Of a stretch of 64,000 nucleotides of DNA, positions 26,755 through 35,203 are shown piece by piece; positions within the stretch are counted from its first letter, which is position 1, and every line of letters starts with the position of its first letter. Origin of the DNA: Kluyvera sp047971185 (lineage in GTDB: Bacteria > Pseudomonadota > Gammaproteobacteria > Enterobacterales > Enterobacteriaceae); NCBI RefSeq assembly GCF_047971185.1, contig NZ_JBKDZH010000046.1, positions 1-64,000 on the forward strand. The letters are read 5' to 3'. The notes beneath the pieces are model-generated. The model made no database searches and was not told the DNA's origin. It was given only the letters and a program-made list of their open reading frames with translations. Both the position numbers and the translations under genes were made by a program.

Positions 26755-27231
26755 TTAGCTGAACAGGGCGGTAATGCTCGCGCTGCCGAGGCTGTGGAAA
26801 TGCACGTTAAAGCCGACCATCGCCCCGCTGGCGCCTTCATCAACGTCGATCTTATCGACGTCCAGCGCGTGTACGGTAAAGATATAGCGGTGAGTTTCAC
26901 CTTTTGGCGGCGCCGCGCCGCCGTAGCCCGCTTTGCCGAAGTCGGTGCGGGTTTGCAGCGTGCTTGCCGGCAGGCCGACCAGACCGGAGCCCGCGCCGGT
27001 AGGCAGTTCGCGGACGTCGGCCGGAATGTTGGCGACAATCCAGTGCCACCAGCCGGAGCCGGTTGGCGCATCCGGGTCGTAGCAGGTCACGACAAAGCTT
27101 TTGGTTCCGGCGGGAACGTCATCCCATGCCAGATGCGGGGAGGTATTGCCGCCCTCGTAACCCATACCGTTGAAAACCTGTGACGGGGGGAGCTTCTCGC
27201 CGTCACGCAGATCGTGGCTGACTAATTTCAT
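26755..27231 (-). CDS. ybhB: PEBP-like protein YbhB
   Basis: A 158-residue cytosolic protein of the phosphatidylethanolamine-binding (Raf kinase inhibitor-like) family. The ligand pocket motifs DPDAPTGSGWWHW and YxGAAPPKG ... HRYIF are intact. Its role is unknown; the E. coli homologue inhibits some serine proteases in vitro. ATG 27231 has AAGGAG at the right distance, but that site is buried in a perfect 14-base hairpin (27239-27270). Confidence 0.94.
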   Translation of the reverse strand: MKLVSHDLRDGEKLPPSQVFNGMGYEGGNTSPHLAWDDVPAGTKSFVVTCYDPDAPTGSGWWHWIVANIPADVRELPTGAGSGLVGLPASTLQTRTDFGKAGYGGAAPPKGETHRYIFTVHALDVDKIDVDEGASGAMVGFNVHFHSLGSASITALFS

Positions 27232-27238
27232 CAACTGC

Positions 27239-27270
27239 CTCCTTTGTTAATCCACTGATTAACAAAGGAG
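27239..27270 (-). promoter_or_regulatory. Hairpin sequestering the ybhB ribosome binding site
   Basis: CTCCTTTGTTAATC and GATTAACAAAGGAG are perfect 14-base inverted repeats around a four-base loop. On the minus strand the second arm ends in AAGGAG, seven bases before the ybhB ATG. The Shine-Dalgarno sequence would thus be paired with CTCCTT upstream. Confidence 0.75.
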
Positions 27271-27301
27271 TGTAGCGGTTACCGCCGCAGATTACCGCTG
27301 C

Positions 27302-28591
27302 TTATTGGATAAAAAATGTTTCCTGTTCAACCGCGAGGCACACCGCGCGGGTCAGGCGCGTGAGCTGCTGCGGGGTGATGAGGTAGGGCGGCATCAGGTA
27401 GATCAGGCGGCCAAACGGCCGGATCCAGACCCCTTGCTCGACAAAGAAGCGCTGTAGCTGCGCCATGTTGACCGGATAGCGCGTTTCCACCACGCCAATC
27501 GCGCCCAGCACGCGCACATCGGCAACCAGCGGCGCATCGGCGGCGGGGGCCAGCTCGCGCTTCAGCTGCCGTTCGATGGCCGCCACCTGTGTTTGCCACT
27601 CGCCGCTTTCCAGCAGCGCCAGACTTTCCGTCGCCACCGCGCAGGCCAGCGGGTTGCCCATAAACGTCGGCCCGTGCATAAAACAGCCCGCCTCGCCGTT
27701 GCTGATGGTTTCCGCCACTTCACGGGTGGTGAGGGTGGCCGACAGCGTCATGGTGCCGCCGGTCAGCGCCTTGCCAAGGCACAGAATGTCGGGGCTGATT
27801 TCCGCGTGTTCGCAGGCGAACAGCTTGCCGGTGCGGCCAAAGCCGGTGGCAATCTCGTCGGCAATCAGCAGAATCCCCTCGCGATCGCACATTTTGCGGA
27901 TGCGCTTGAGCCACTCCGGATGATACATCCGCATGCCCCCCGCGCCCTGGACGACAGGTTCGAGGATCACCGCCGCAATCTCATGACGATGCGCGGCCAT
28001 CAGGCGGGCAAACGCCACCATATCGTACTCGTCAAATTCGCCGTCAAAGCGGCTGTGCGGCGCGGGCGCGAACAGGTTCTCCGGCAGATAGCCCTGCCAC
28101 AGGCTGTGCATCGAGTTGTCCGGGTCGCACACCGACATCGCGCCGAAGGTGTCTCCGTGGTAGCCGTTGCGGAAGGTGAGGAAACGCCGACGCGGCTCGC
28201 CCTTTGCCTGCCAGTACTGCAGTGCCATCTTCATCGCCACTTCTACCGCCACCGAGCCGGAATCGGCCAGGAAAACGCACTCCAGCGGCGCCGGGGTCAT
28301 CGCCACCAGCTTGCGGCACAGCGCCACCGCAGCCGGATGGGTGATACCGCCAAACATCACGTGCGACATCTGGTCAATCTGCGCTTTCATCGCCGCGTTC
28401 AGCCGCGGGTGATTGTAGCCGTGGATCGCCGCCCACCAGGAGGACATGCCGTCCACCAGACGCTCGCCGTTGGCAAGCTGCAGCTCGCAGCCTGCGGCGG
28501 AAACCACCGGATACACCGGCAGCGGGGCGGTCATGGAAGTGTAGGGATGCCAGATATGGCGGCTATCGAAGGCGAGATCGTCCGTTGTCAT
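27302..28591 (-). CDS. bioA: Adenosylmethionine-8-amino-7-oxononanoate aminotransferase BioA
   Basis: A PLP enzyme that makes diaminopelargonic acid using S-adenosylmethionine as amino donor, in biotin synthesis. The 429 residues equal E. coli BioA, with the PLP lysine in CLGKALTGG and the aminotransferase class III signature LLIADEIATGFGRTGK. Start 28591 gives MTTDDLAFDSRH. Transcribed leftward from the bio operator, divergent from bioBFCD. Confidence 0.97.
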   Translation of the reverse strand: MTTDDLAFDSRHIWHPYTSMTAPLPVYPVVSAAGCELQLANGERLVDGMSSWWAAIHGYNHPRLNAAMKAQIDQMSHVMFGGITHPAAVALCRKLVAMTPAPLECVFLADSGSVAVEVAMKMALQYWQAKGEPRRRFLTFRNGYHGDTFGAMSVCDPDNSMHSLWQGYLPENLFAPAPHSRFDGEFDEYDMVAFARLMAAHRHEIAAVILEPVVQGAGGMRMYHPEWLKRIRKMCDREGILLIADEIATGFGRTGKLFACEHAEISPDILCLGKALTGGTMTLSATLTTREVAETISNGEAGCFMHGPTFMGNPLACAVATESLALLESGEWQTQVAAIERQLKRELAPAADAPLVADVRVLGAIGVVETRYPVNMAQLQRFFVEQGVWIRPFGRLIYLMPPYLITPQQLTRLTRAVCLAVEQETFFIQ

Positions 28592-28597
28592 AATCGA

Positions 28598-28633
28598 CTT
28601 GTAAACCATTTTGAAAAGTTTTAGGTTTACAAG
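28598..28633. promoter_or_regulatory. Biotin operator (BirA binding site)
   Basis: CTTGTAAACC and GGTTTACAAG are perfect ten-base arms separated by 16 bases, matching the E. coli bio operator bound by biotinyl-AMP-charged BirA. It lies between the divergent bioA and bioB starts and covers both promoters. Confidence 0.93.
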
Positions 28634-28675
28634 TATAAACCGAACCGAAAATTAACAAAACCCCCGGAGAAGCCA

Positions 28676-29716
28676 ATGGCTCACCCTTTACGCTGGACAA
28701 TGTCGCAGGTCACCGAACTTTTCGAAAAACCCCTGCTGGAGCTGCTGTTTGAAGCGCAGCAGGTTCATCGTCAACATTTCGATCCTCAGCAGGTGCAGGT
28801 CAGTACGCTGCTGTCGATTAAAACCGGCGCCTGCCCGGAAGACTGTAAATACTGCCCGCAGAGTTCACGCTACAAAACCGGGCTGGAGAGCGAGCGCCTG
28901 ATGGAAGTGGAGCAGGTGCTGGATTCCGCCCGCAAAGCGAAGCTCGCAGGCTCAACGCGCTTCTGCATGGGGGCGGCGTGGAAAAACCCGCACGAGCGCG
29001 ATATGCCGTACCTTGAGCAAATGGTGCAGGGCGTCAAAGAGATGGGGCTGGAAGCCTGTATGACGCTGGGCACGCTCTCCGACAGCCAGGCCGCGCGTCT
29101 GGCGTCAGCGGGGCTGGACTACTACAACCACAACCTCGATACCTCGCCGGAATTCTACGGCAACATCATTACCACCCGTAGCTACCAGGAGCGCCTGGAC
29201 ACGCTGGATAAAGTACGCGACGCCGGCATTAAAGTGTGCTCGGGCGGGATCGTCGGACTGGGGGAAACGGTGACCGACCGCGCGGGCCTGCTGCTGCAGC
29301 TAGCCAATCTGCCGACCCCGCCGGAAAGCGTGCCGATCAACATGCTGGTGAAGGTCAAAGGTACGCCGCTGGCCGATAACGAAGACGTGGATGCCTTTGA
29401 TTTTATTCGCACGATTGCCGTAGCGCGCATCATGATGCCGACCTCGCACGTGCGCCTTTCAGCTGGTCGCGAGCAGATGAACGAGCAGACGCAGGCGATG
29501 TGCTTTATGGCCGGGGCCAACTCCATTTTCTACGGTTGCAAGCTACTCACCACGCCGAACCCGGAAGAGGACAAAGATTTACAGCTGTTCCGTAAGCTGG
29601 GGCTGAACCCGCAGCAGACCACGGTCACCGCCGGAGACAACGAGCAGCAGCAGCGCCTGGAGCAGGTGCTGATGACGCCGGACACTGAGGATTACTACAA
29701 CGCGGCGGCGGTATGA
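28676..29716 (+). CDS. bioB: Biotin synthase BioB
   Basis: A radical SAM enzyme that inserts sulfur into dethiobiotin. The 346 residues match E. coli BioB throughout; the [4Fe-4S] cysteines are in GACPEDCKYCPQS. First gene of bioBFCD; its stop overlaps the bioF start (ATGA). Confidence 0.98.
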   Translation: MAHPLRWTMSQVTELFEKPLLELLFEAQQVHRQHFDPQQVQVSTLLSIKTGACPEDCKYCPQSSRYKTGLESERLMEVEQVLDSARKAKLAGSTRFCMGAAWKNPHERDMPYLEQMVQGVKEMGLEACMTLGTLSDSQAARLASAGLDYYNHNLDTSPEFYGNIITTRSYQERLDTLDKVRDAGIKVCSGGIVGLGETVTDRAGLLLQLANLPTPPESVPINMLVKVKGTPLADNEDVDAFDFIRTIAVARIMMPTSHVRLSAGREQMNEQTQAMCFMAGANSIFYGCKLLTTPNPEEDKDLQLFRKLGLNPQQTTVTAGDNEQQQRLEQVLMTPDTEDYYNAAAV

Positions 29717-30870
29717 GCTGGCAGCAGCGAATAGACCACGCCGTTGCCGAACGCCGCGAGGCGCAGGCTTTTCGTCAGCGCCAGCCGCTGGCGCAGGGCG
29801 CGGGGCGCTGGCTGACGTGCGGTGAGCGTCGCTACCGCAATTTTTCCAGCAATGACTATCTGGGGCTCAGCCAGCATCCGCAGGTGATTCGCGCCTGGCA
29901 GGATGGCGCCGAACGCTACGGCGTTGGCAGCGGCGGCTCCGGCCACGTCACCGGCTACCATCAGGCGCATCAGCGGCTGGAGGAACAGCTGGCTGACTGG
30001 CTGGGCTACGACCGTGCGCTGCTGTTTATCTCCGGCTTTGCCGCCAATCAGGCGGTGATTGCGGCGCTGGCCGCCCGCGAGGACCGCATCGTCGCCGATC
30101 GTCTGAGCCACGCCTCGCTGCTGGAAGCGGCAAGTCTAAGCCCCGCGCAGCTGCGGCGTTTTCAGCATAACGACAGCCAGCATCTGGCCCGGCTACTGGC
30201 GGCACCTGTCGCCGGGCAACAGCTGGTGGTGACGGAAGGGGTGTTCAGCATGGATGGCGATGGTGCGCCGCTGGCCGAGGTGGCCGCCGAGGCGCGTCAC
30301 GCCGGGGCATGGCTGATGGTCGACGACGCGCACGGCATCGGCGTGGTGGGCGAAAACGGCCGCGGCAGCTGTTATCAGCAAGGCGTGAAGCCGGAGCTGC
30401 TGGTTGTCACCTTCGGCAAAGCCTTTGGCCTGAGCGGGGCGGCGGTATTGTGCAGCCAGGCGGTGGCTGACTACTTCGTCCAGTTCGCCCGCCATCTGAT
30501 TTACAGCACCGCCATGCCGCCCGCCCAGGCGCAGGCGCTGCAGGCGGCGCTGGCGGTGATCCGCAGCGATGACGGCCAGCAGCGGCGGGAGAAACTGGCG
30601 CAGCATATCGCTGATTTCCGCCGCGGCGCGCGCGGGCTGGCCTATGCGCTGACCGATTCGCAGAGCGCCATCCAGCCGCTGATTGTGGGTGATAACGGGC
30701 ACACGCTACGGCTGGCTGAGCGCCTGCGCGAGCGGGGCTGCTGGGCGACGGCTATTCGTCCGCCGACGGTACCTGTGGGTAGCGCGCGTTTGCGCCTGAC
30801 GCTGACCGCCGCGCATGACGCGCAGGATATTGTGCAGTTGCTGGAGGTATTGCATGGCGAGCGTGGATAA
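29713..30870 (+). CDS. bioF: 8-amino-7-oxononanoate synthase BioF
   Basis: A PLP enzyme that joins pimeloyl-ACP and alanine. The 385 residues show the PLP lysine in VTFGKAFGLSGA and the family's GSGGSGHVTGYH segment. It overlaps bioB by four bases and bioC by 17, so translation is probably coupled. Confidence 0.97.
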   Translation: MSWQQRIDHAVAERREAQAFRQRQPLAQGAGRWLTCGERRYRNFSSNDYLGLSQHPQVIRAWQDGAERYGVGSGGSGHVTGYHQAHQRLEEQLADWLGYDRALLFISGFAANQAVIAALAAREDRIVADRLSHASLLEAASLSPAQLRRFQHNDSQHLARLLAAPVAGQQLVVTEGVFSMDGDGAPLAEVAAEARHAGAWLMVDDAHGIGVVGENGRGSCYQQGVKPELLVVTFGKAFGLSGAAVLCSQAVADYFVQFARHLIYSTAMPPAQAQALQAALAVIRSDDGQQRREKLAQHIADFRRGARGLAYALTDSQSAIQPLIVGDNGHTLRLAERLRERGCWATAIRPPTVPVGSARLRLTLTAAHDAQDIVQLLEVLHGERG

Positions 30871-31609
30871 ACAGGCGGTCGCGGCGGCCTTTGGCCGCGC
30901 GGCCGCGTCGTATCAACAACACGATGCGTTACAGCGCCTCAGCGCCGCGCAGCTGCTGTCCCAGCTGCCGGCGCGGGCGTTTTCCCGCGTGCTGGACGCC
31001 GGGTGCGGACCGGGCAGCTACAGCCGCTACTGGCGCGAACGGGGCAGTCACGTTACGGCGCTGGATCTCAGCGCGGAAATGCTGCAACAGGCGCGTGTAC
31101 AGCAGGTGGCGGATGACTACCTGCTGGCGGATATCGAAGCCATTCCTCTGAGCGGCGGCGGCTTCGATCTGGTGTGGAGCAATCTGGCGATTCAGTGGTG
31201 CAGCGATCTGCAGGCGGCGCTGGCGGGGCTTTATCGGCAGCTCGCCCCCGGCGGCACGCTGGCGTTTACCACGCTGACGGCGGGATCGTTGCCGGAGCTG
31301 AATCAGGCCTGGCAGGCGATTGACAGCCACCCGCACGCCAACCGTTTCCTGCCCGAGCCGACGCTGCGCGAGGCGCTGGCGGCGTATGCCGGGCATGGCG
31401 CGGCCACCACCATCACCTTGCCTTTTCCCGACGCGTTAAGCGCCATGCGCTCGCTGAAGGGCATCGGCGCGACGCACCTGCATCAGGGGCGCAGCCGCCA
31501 GCCGCTCACGCGCGGCAGGCTCCAGCAGCTACAGCTGGCGTGGCCGTTGCAGGCGGGTACCTACCCGCTGACCTACCATCTTTTCACAGGAATCATCACA
31601 CGTGACTGA
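30854..31609 (+). CDS. bioC: Malonyl-[ACP] O-methyltransferase BioC
   Basis: It methylates malonyl-ACP to start pimelate synthesis on the fatty acid elongation machinery. The 251 residues start MASVDKQAVAAAFGRAA and carry the SAM motif VLDAGCGPGSYS and the family end segment MRSLKGIGATHLHQGR. The frame opens 13 codons earlier, but ATG 30854 gives the family start. Confidence 0.96.
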   Translation: MASVDKQAVAAAFGRAAASYQQHDALQRLSAAQLLSQLPARAFSRVLDAGCGPGSYSRYWRERGSHVTALDLSAEMLQQARVQQVADDYLLADIEAIPLSGGGFDLVWSNLAIQWCSDLQAALAGLYRQLAPGGTLAFTTLTAGSLPELNQAWQAIDSHPHANRFLPEPTLREALAAYAGHGAATTITLPFPDALSAMRSLKGIGATHLHQGRSRQPLTRGRLQQLQLAWPLQAGTYPLTYHLFTGIITRD

Positions 31610-32279
31610 ACGTTTTTATGTAACCGGAACCGATACGGAAGTGGGGAAAACCGTCGCCAGCATCGCGCTGCTGCAGGCCGCTCGCCTGCTTGGCAGACGC
31701 ACCGCGGGCTACAAGCCGGTGGCGTCGGGCAGCGAAATGACCGACGAAGGGTTGCGCAACAGCGACGCGCTGGCGCTACAGCGCAATAGCGTGCTGCCGC
31801 TGCGCTATGAAGAGGTGAATCCGTACACCTTTGCCGAACCCACCTCGCCGCATATCGTTAGCGCCGACGAACGGCGGCCCATTGAGGCCAGCGTCCTGTC
31901 TGCCGGGCTGCGCGCCCTGGAGGAGCAGGCGGACTGGGTGCTGGTGGAGGGGGCGGGCGGCTGGTTTACGCCGCTGTCGCCCACGCTGACGCTTGCCGAC
32001 TGGGTCCGCGACGAGCAGCTGCCGGTGATTCTGGTGGTGGGCGTGAAGCTTGGCTGCATCAATCACGCTGTGTTAACCGCTCAGGCGGTACAGCAGGCCG
32101 GGCTGCGTCTGGCGGGCTGGATTGCCAATGACGTGACGCCGCCGGGTCGCCGTCACGCCGAGTATCTCAGCACCCTCCAGCGAATGCTGCCAGCGCCTTG
32201 CCTGGGCGAAATTCCGTGGCTCGGTGAGGCGGTCGACGCGCAGCCGCTTGGCGGCTATCTCGATCTGAGCGTGCTCTAA
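31602..32279 (+). CDS. bioD: ATP-dependent dethiobiotin synthetase BioD
   Basis: It closes the ureido ring of dethiobiotin using CO2 and ATP. The 225 residues start at a GTG that overlaps bioC by eight bases; the P-loop GTDTEVGKT and VEGAGGWFTPL are intact. Last gene of bioBFCD. Confidence 0.97.
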   Translation: MTERFYVTGTDTEVGKTVASIALLQAARLLGRRTAGYKPVASGSEMTDEGLRNSDALALQRNSVLPLRYEEVNPYTFAEPTSPHIVSADERRPIEASVLSAGLRALEEQADWVLVEGAGGWFTPLSPTLTLADWVRDEQLPVILVVGVKLGCINHAVLTAQAVQQAGLRLAGWIANDVTPPGRRHAEYLSTLQRMLPAPCLGEIPWLGEAVDAQPLGGYLDLSVL

Positions 32280-32358
32280 ATCTCTCTGCCTCACGCTGAT
32301 TTTTGCGTCATCGTCTGTCTTCATTCGTAAGCGCTAAGCCGCAGAAAACGTAAGGGAA

Positions 32359-32394
32359 ACGCGCGCTGTTATGGATAAAACGGGCGCGCTTTTT
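32359..32394 (+). terminator. Probable terminator after bioD
   Basis: GCGCGC arms (32361-32366 and 32384-32389) enclose a 17-base loop and run into TTTTT. The stem is short and the loop long, so the call is tentative. Confidence 0.5.
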
Positions 32395-32496
32395 CGCTGA
32401 TGCATATCAAAATTGGAGAGAAAATATTTTTTTGTCCTGACGTTGACACGAAGTTGCGCAAACCGCCGGGTGGCGGGGGATAGGGGCTAGCGGCAG

Positions 32497-32519
32497 TTAT
32501 CCACTATTCCTGTGGATAA
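32497..32519. promoter_or_regulatory. Inverted pair of DnaA boxes in the bioD-uvrB gap
   Basis: TTATCCACT (one base off consensus) and TGTGGATAA (perfect TTATCCACA on the other strand) face each other across five bases. A further TGGGGATAA lies near 32720. DnaA boxes have been described upstream of E. coli uvrB. The rest of this 640-base gap holds no gene that I can support. Confidence 0.6.
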
Positions 32520-32820
32520 CCCTGTGTATTAGAGTTAGAAAACTAGCGGTAAACGAGAGAACATGCGGCCTGCGCCTGAATTGATGCGAAAGGCGGCTTT
32601 TCTGTCTTTCCTTTAATAATCAGTAAGATAAATAAAAGCAATGGCGTCATAAAAAGTGCTGGGGATTGCCATAAAACTTTCATGACCGATATTGACAAAT
32701 GTTAAAAGAGAAAAAGTTCTGGGGATAACCCGGTACCGCTGGTGTTTTATGTCGTCAGAGGATAAATTTCCGCCTATTGCGCTTAGCGCAGCGTGATTTA
32801 CCCGAACGACGATAGTGCAT

Positions 32821-32840
32821 TACTGTTTTTATATCCAGTA
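32821..32840. promoter_or_regulatory. LexA (SOS) box of uvrB
   Basis: TACTGTTTTTATATCCAGTA fits the LexA palindrome TACTG(TA)5CAGTA, with CTG-N10-CAG intact. It lies 79 bases before uvrB, a known SOS gene. Confidence 0.9.
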
Positions 32841-32918
32841 TTTTTTATTGGCAATTCGCCAGACGACGAGTAGAATTAATCTCCAGCCCGGCCCATCCGT
32901 TATCAGGTAGCGTTGCCC

Positions 32919-34943
32919 ATGAGTAAACCCTTTAAGTTACATTCCGCGTTCAGTCCTTCCGGCGATCAGCCGGTTGCTATTTCACGCCTGAAAGAGGGGC
33001 TGGAGGACGGCCTGGCGCACCAGACGCTGCTGGGCGTAACCGGCTCGGGGAAGACCTTTACCGTGGCCAACGTGATTGCCGACCTCCAGCGCCCGACGAT
33101 GGTGCTGGCGCCGAATAAAACGCTGGCCGCGCAGCTGTACGGCGAAATGAAGGCGTTCTTCCCGGAAAACGCGGTGGAGTATTTCGTCTCCTACTACGAT
33201 TACTACCAGCCGGAAGCCTATGTTCCCAGCTCCGACACCTTTATCGAAAAAGATGCTTCGGTGAACGAACACATCGAGCAGATGCGTCTGTCGGCCACCA
33301 AAGCGCTGCTCGAACGCCGCGACGTGGTGGTGGTGGCTTCGGTATCCGCGATTTACGGCCTGGGCGATCCGGATCTCTATCTGAAAATGATGCTGCACCT
33401 GACGGTCGGCATGATTATCGACCAGCGTTCGATCCTGCGGCGTCTGGCGGAGCTGCAGTATACCCGTAACGATCAGGCGTTCCAGCGCGCCACCTTCCGC
33501 GTACGCGGCGAGGTGATCGACATTTTCCCGGCAGAGTCGGATGACCTGGCCCTGCGCGTCGAGCTGTTCGACGAAGAAGTCGAGCGTCTCTCGCTGTTTG
33601 ATCCGCTGACCGGGCACGTTGAGTCGACCATCCAGCGCTTTACCATCTACCCCAAATCTCACTACGTGACCCCGCGCGAGCGTATCGTACAGGCGATGGA
33701 AGAGATCAAAGAGGAGCTGGCGGACCGCCGCAAGGTGCTGCTGGCCAACAATAAGCTGCTCGAAGAGCAGCGCCTGAGCCAGCGTACCCAGTTCGATCTT
33801 GAAATGATGAACGAGCTTGGCTACTGCTCGGGCATTGAAAACTACTCGCGCTTCCTCTCCGGGCGCGGGCCGGGCGAGCCGCCGCCGACGCTGTTTGACT
33901 ACCTGCCGGCCGATGGCCTGCTGGTGATTGATGAATCGCACGTGACCATTCCGCAAATCGGCGGCATGTACCGCGGCGACCGGGCGCGTAAAGAGACGCT
34001 GGTGGAGTACGGCTTCCGCCTGCCGTCGGCGCTCGACAACCGTCCGCTGAAGTTTGAAGAGTTTGAGGCGCTGGCGCCGCAGACCATCTACGTTTCGGCA
34101 ACGCCGGGCAACTACGAGCTGGAGAAATCCGGCGGCGAAGTGATCGATCAGGTGGTGCGTCCAACCGGGCTGCTCGATCCGATTATCGAAGTGCGCCCGG
34201 TGTCGACGCAGGTCGACGACCTGCTGTCGGAAATCCGCAAACGCTCGGCGATCAACGAACGCGTGCTGGTCACCACCCTGACCAAACGGATGGCCGAAGA
34301 CCTGACCGAATACCTTGAAGAACACGGCGAGCGGGTTCGTTACCTGCACTCCGACATCGACACCGTGGAACGTATGGAGATCATCCGCGATTTACGTCTG
34401 GGCGAGTTTGACGTGCTGGTGGGCATCAACTTACTGCGTGAAGGTCTGGACATGCCGGAAGTCTCTCTGGTGGCGATTCTCGACGCCGATAAAGAGGGCT
34501 TCCTGCGTTCCGAGCGTTCGCTGATTCAGACCATTGGCCGCGCCGCGCGTAACATCAACGGCAAGGCGATTCTGTACGGCGACAAGATTACCCCCTCGAT
34601 GGCGAAGGCCATTGGCGAAACCGAGCGCCGTCGCGAGAAGCAGGAGCGCTACAACGAAGAGCACGGCATTGTGCCGCAGGGGCTGGTGAAAGACGTTGTC
34701 GATATCCTGGCGATGGGCGAAGGGCTGGCGAAAACCCGAGCGAAGGGCCGCGGCAAGTCGCGTTCCGCCGCGACGATCGTTGAGCCGGACGTTCAGGCGC
34801 TGACGCCGAAGGCGCTTCAGCAGCAGATTCAAACGCTGGAGGCGCAGATGCTGAAGCACGCACAGAACCTTGAGTTTGAAGAAGCGGCAGAAATTCGCGA
34901 CCGCCTGCATCAGCTGCGAGAGCTGTTTATCGCCGCCTCCTGA
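32919..34943 (+). CDS. uvrB: Excinuclease ABC subunit UvrB
   Basis: The damage-verifying helicase-like subunit of nucleotide excision repair. The 674 residues show Walker A GVTGSGKT, the beta-hairpin region YYDYYQPEAYVP, DESH box, helicase motifs V/VI (LREGLDMPE, IQTIGRAARN) and a C-terminal UVR motif that binds UvrC. ATG 32919 gives MSKPFKLHSAF. The linker before the UVR motif (about residues 600-640) is where it differs most from E. coli. Confidence 0.98.
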   Translation: MSKPFKLHSAFSPSGDQPVAISRLKEGLEDGLAHQTLLGVTGSGKTFTVANVIADLQRPTMVLAPNKTLAAQLYGEMKAFFPENAVEYFVSYYDYYQPEAYVPSSDTFIEKDASVNEHIEQMRLSATKALLERRDVVVVASVSAIYGLGDPDLYLKMMLHLTVGMIIDQRSILRRLAELQYTRNDQAFQRATFRVRGEVIDIFPAESDDLALRVELFDEEVERLSLFDPLTGHVESTIQRFTIYPKSHYVTPRERIVQAMEEIKEELADRRKVLLANNKLLEEQRLSQRTQFDLEMMNELGYCSGIENYSRFLSGRGPGEPPPTLFDYLPADGLLVIDESHVTIPQIGGMYRGDRARKETLVEYGFRLPSALDNRPLKFEEFEALAPQTIYVSATPGNYELEKSGGEVIDQVVRPTGLLDPIIEVRPVSTQVDDLLSEIRKRSAINERVLVTTLTKRMAEDLTEYLEEHGERVRYLHSDIDTVERMEIIRDLRLGEFDVLVGINLLREGLDMPEVSLVAILDADKEGFLRSERSLIQTIGRAARNINGKAILYGDKITPSMAKAIGETERRREKQERYNEEHGIVPQGLVKDVVDILAMGEGLAKTRAKGRGKSRSAATIVEPDVQALTPKALQQQIQTLEAQMLKHAQNLEFEEAAEIRDRLHQLRELFIAAS

Positions 34944-34961
34944 TTGCCGTCGGCGGTGTGC

Positions 34962-35001
34962 GGCGGCGCTGCCTGGCGTCGCTTTGCCCGGCAGCGCCGC
35001 C
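34962..35001. terminator. Strong hairpin after uvrB
   Basis: GGCGGCGCTGCC and GGCAGCGCCGCC are perfect 12-base arms around a 16-base loop, 20 bases after the uvrB stop. A weak T stretch (ATTTCTCT) follows. It probably ends uvrB transcription or stabilises the mRNA. Confidence 0.6.
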
Positions 35002-35044
35002 ATTTCTCTGGAAATGTGGCTGACATCACGCGCGGTGGGTCAGC

Positions 35045-35061
35045 CTTAAGGTTCACTTAAT
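35045..35061 (+). promoter_or_regulatory. PmrA box upstream of a 30-residue peptide gene
   Basis: CTTAAG-GTTCA-CTTAAT is a canonical PmrA (BasR) site of two direct CTTAAN half-sites separated by five bases. A -10-like GATACT (35072-35077) follows at the spacing expected when the box takes the place of the -35 element. The gene starts at 35105. Confidence 0.85.
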
Positions 35062-35104
35062 AAATTCAACTGATACTATCGGTAAAATCATTGAGGGTTG
35101 CATT

Positions 35105-35197
35105 ATGTCGAATCTGAATTTCCAGCAGCTGTTGACCTTACTTATTTCCGTTGCCATTGTTGCCGGCTTCCTGAGCCACTGGATGCTGACCTTCTGA
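35105..35197 (+). CDS. 30-residue single-helix membrane peptide, PmrA-controlled (PmrR-like candidate)
   Basis: ATG with GAGGG before it opens a 30-codon frame, too short for usual gene calling. The product has a polar start (MSNLNFQQ), a hydrophobic stretch of about 20 residues and the end WMLTF, so it should be an inner-membrane peptide. A PmrA box lies 60 bases upstream and the gene converges on pmrB seven bases away. In Salmonella, PmrA activates PmrR, a peptide of about 30 residues that inhibits the lipid A kinase LpxT. Sequence similarity to PmrR is not obvious to me, so equivalence is inferred from size, topology and control. Confidence 0.72.
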   Translation: MSNLNFQQLLTLLISVAIVAGFLSHWMLTF

Positions 35198-35203
35198 AGC
35201 GCC

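Noticed and set aside
32982..34349. 455-codon open frame antisense to uvrB
   Set aside because: It mirrors the codon bias of uvrB in GC-rich DNA; no ribosome binding site or recognisable domain.
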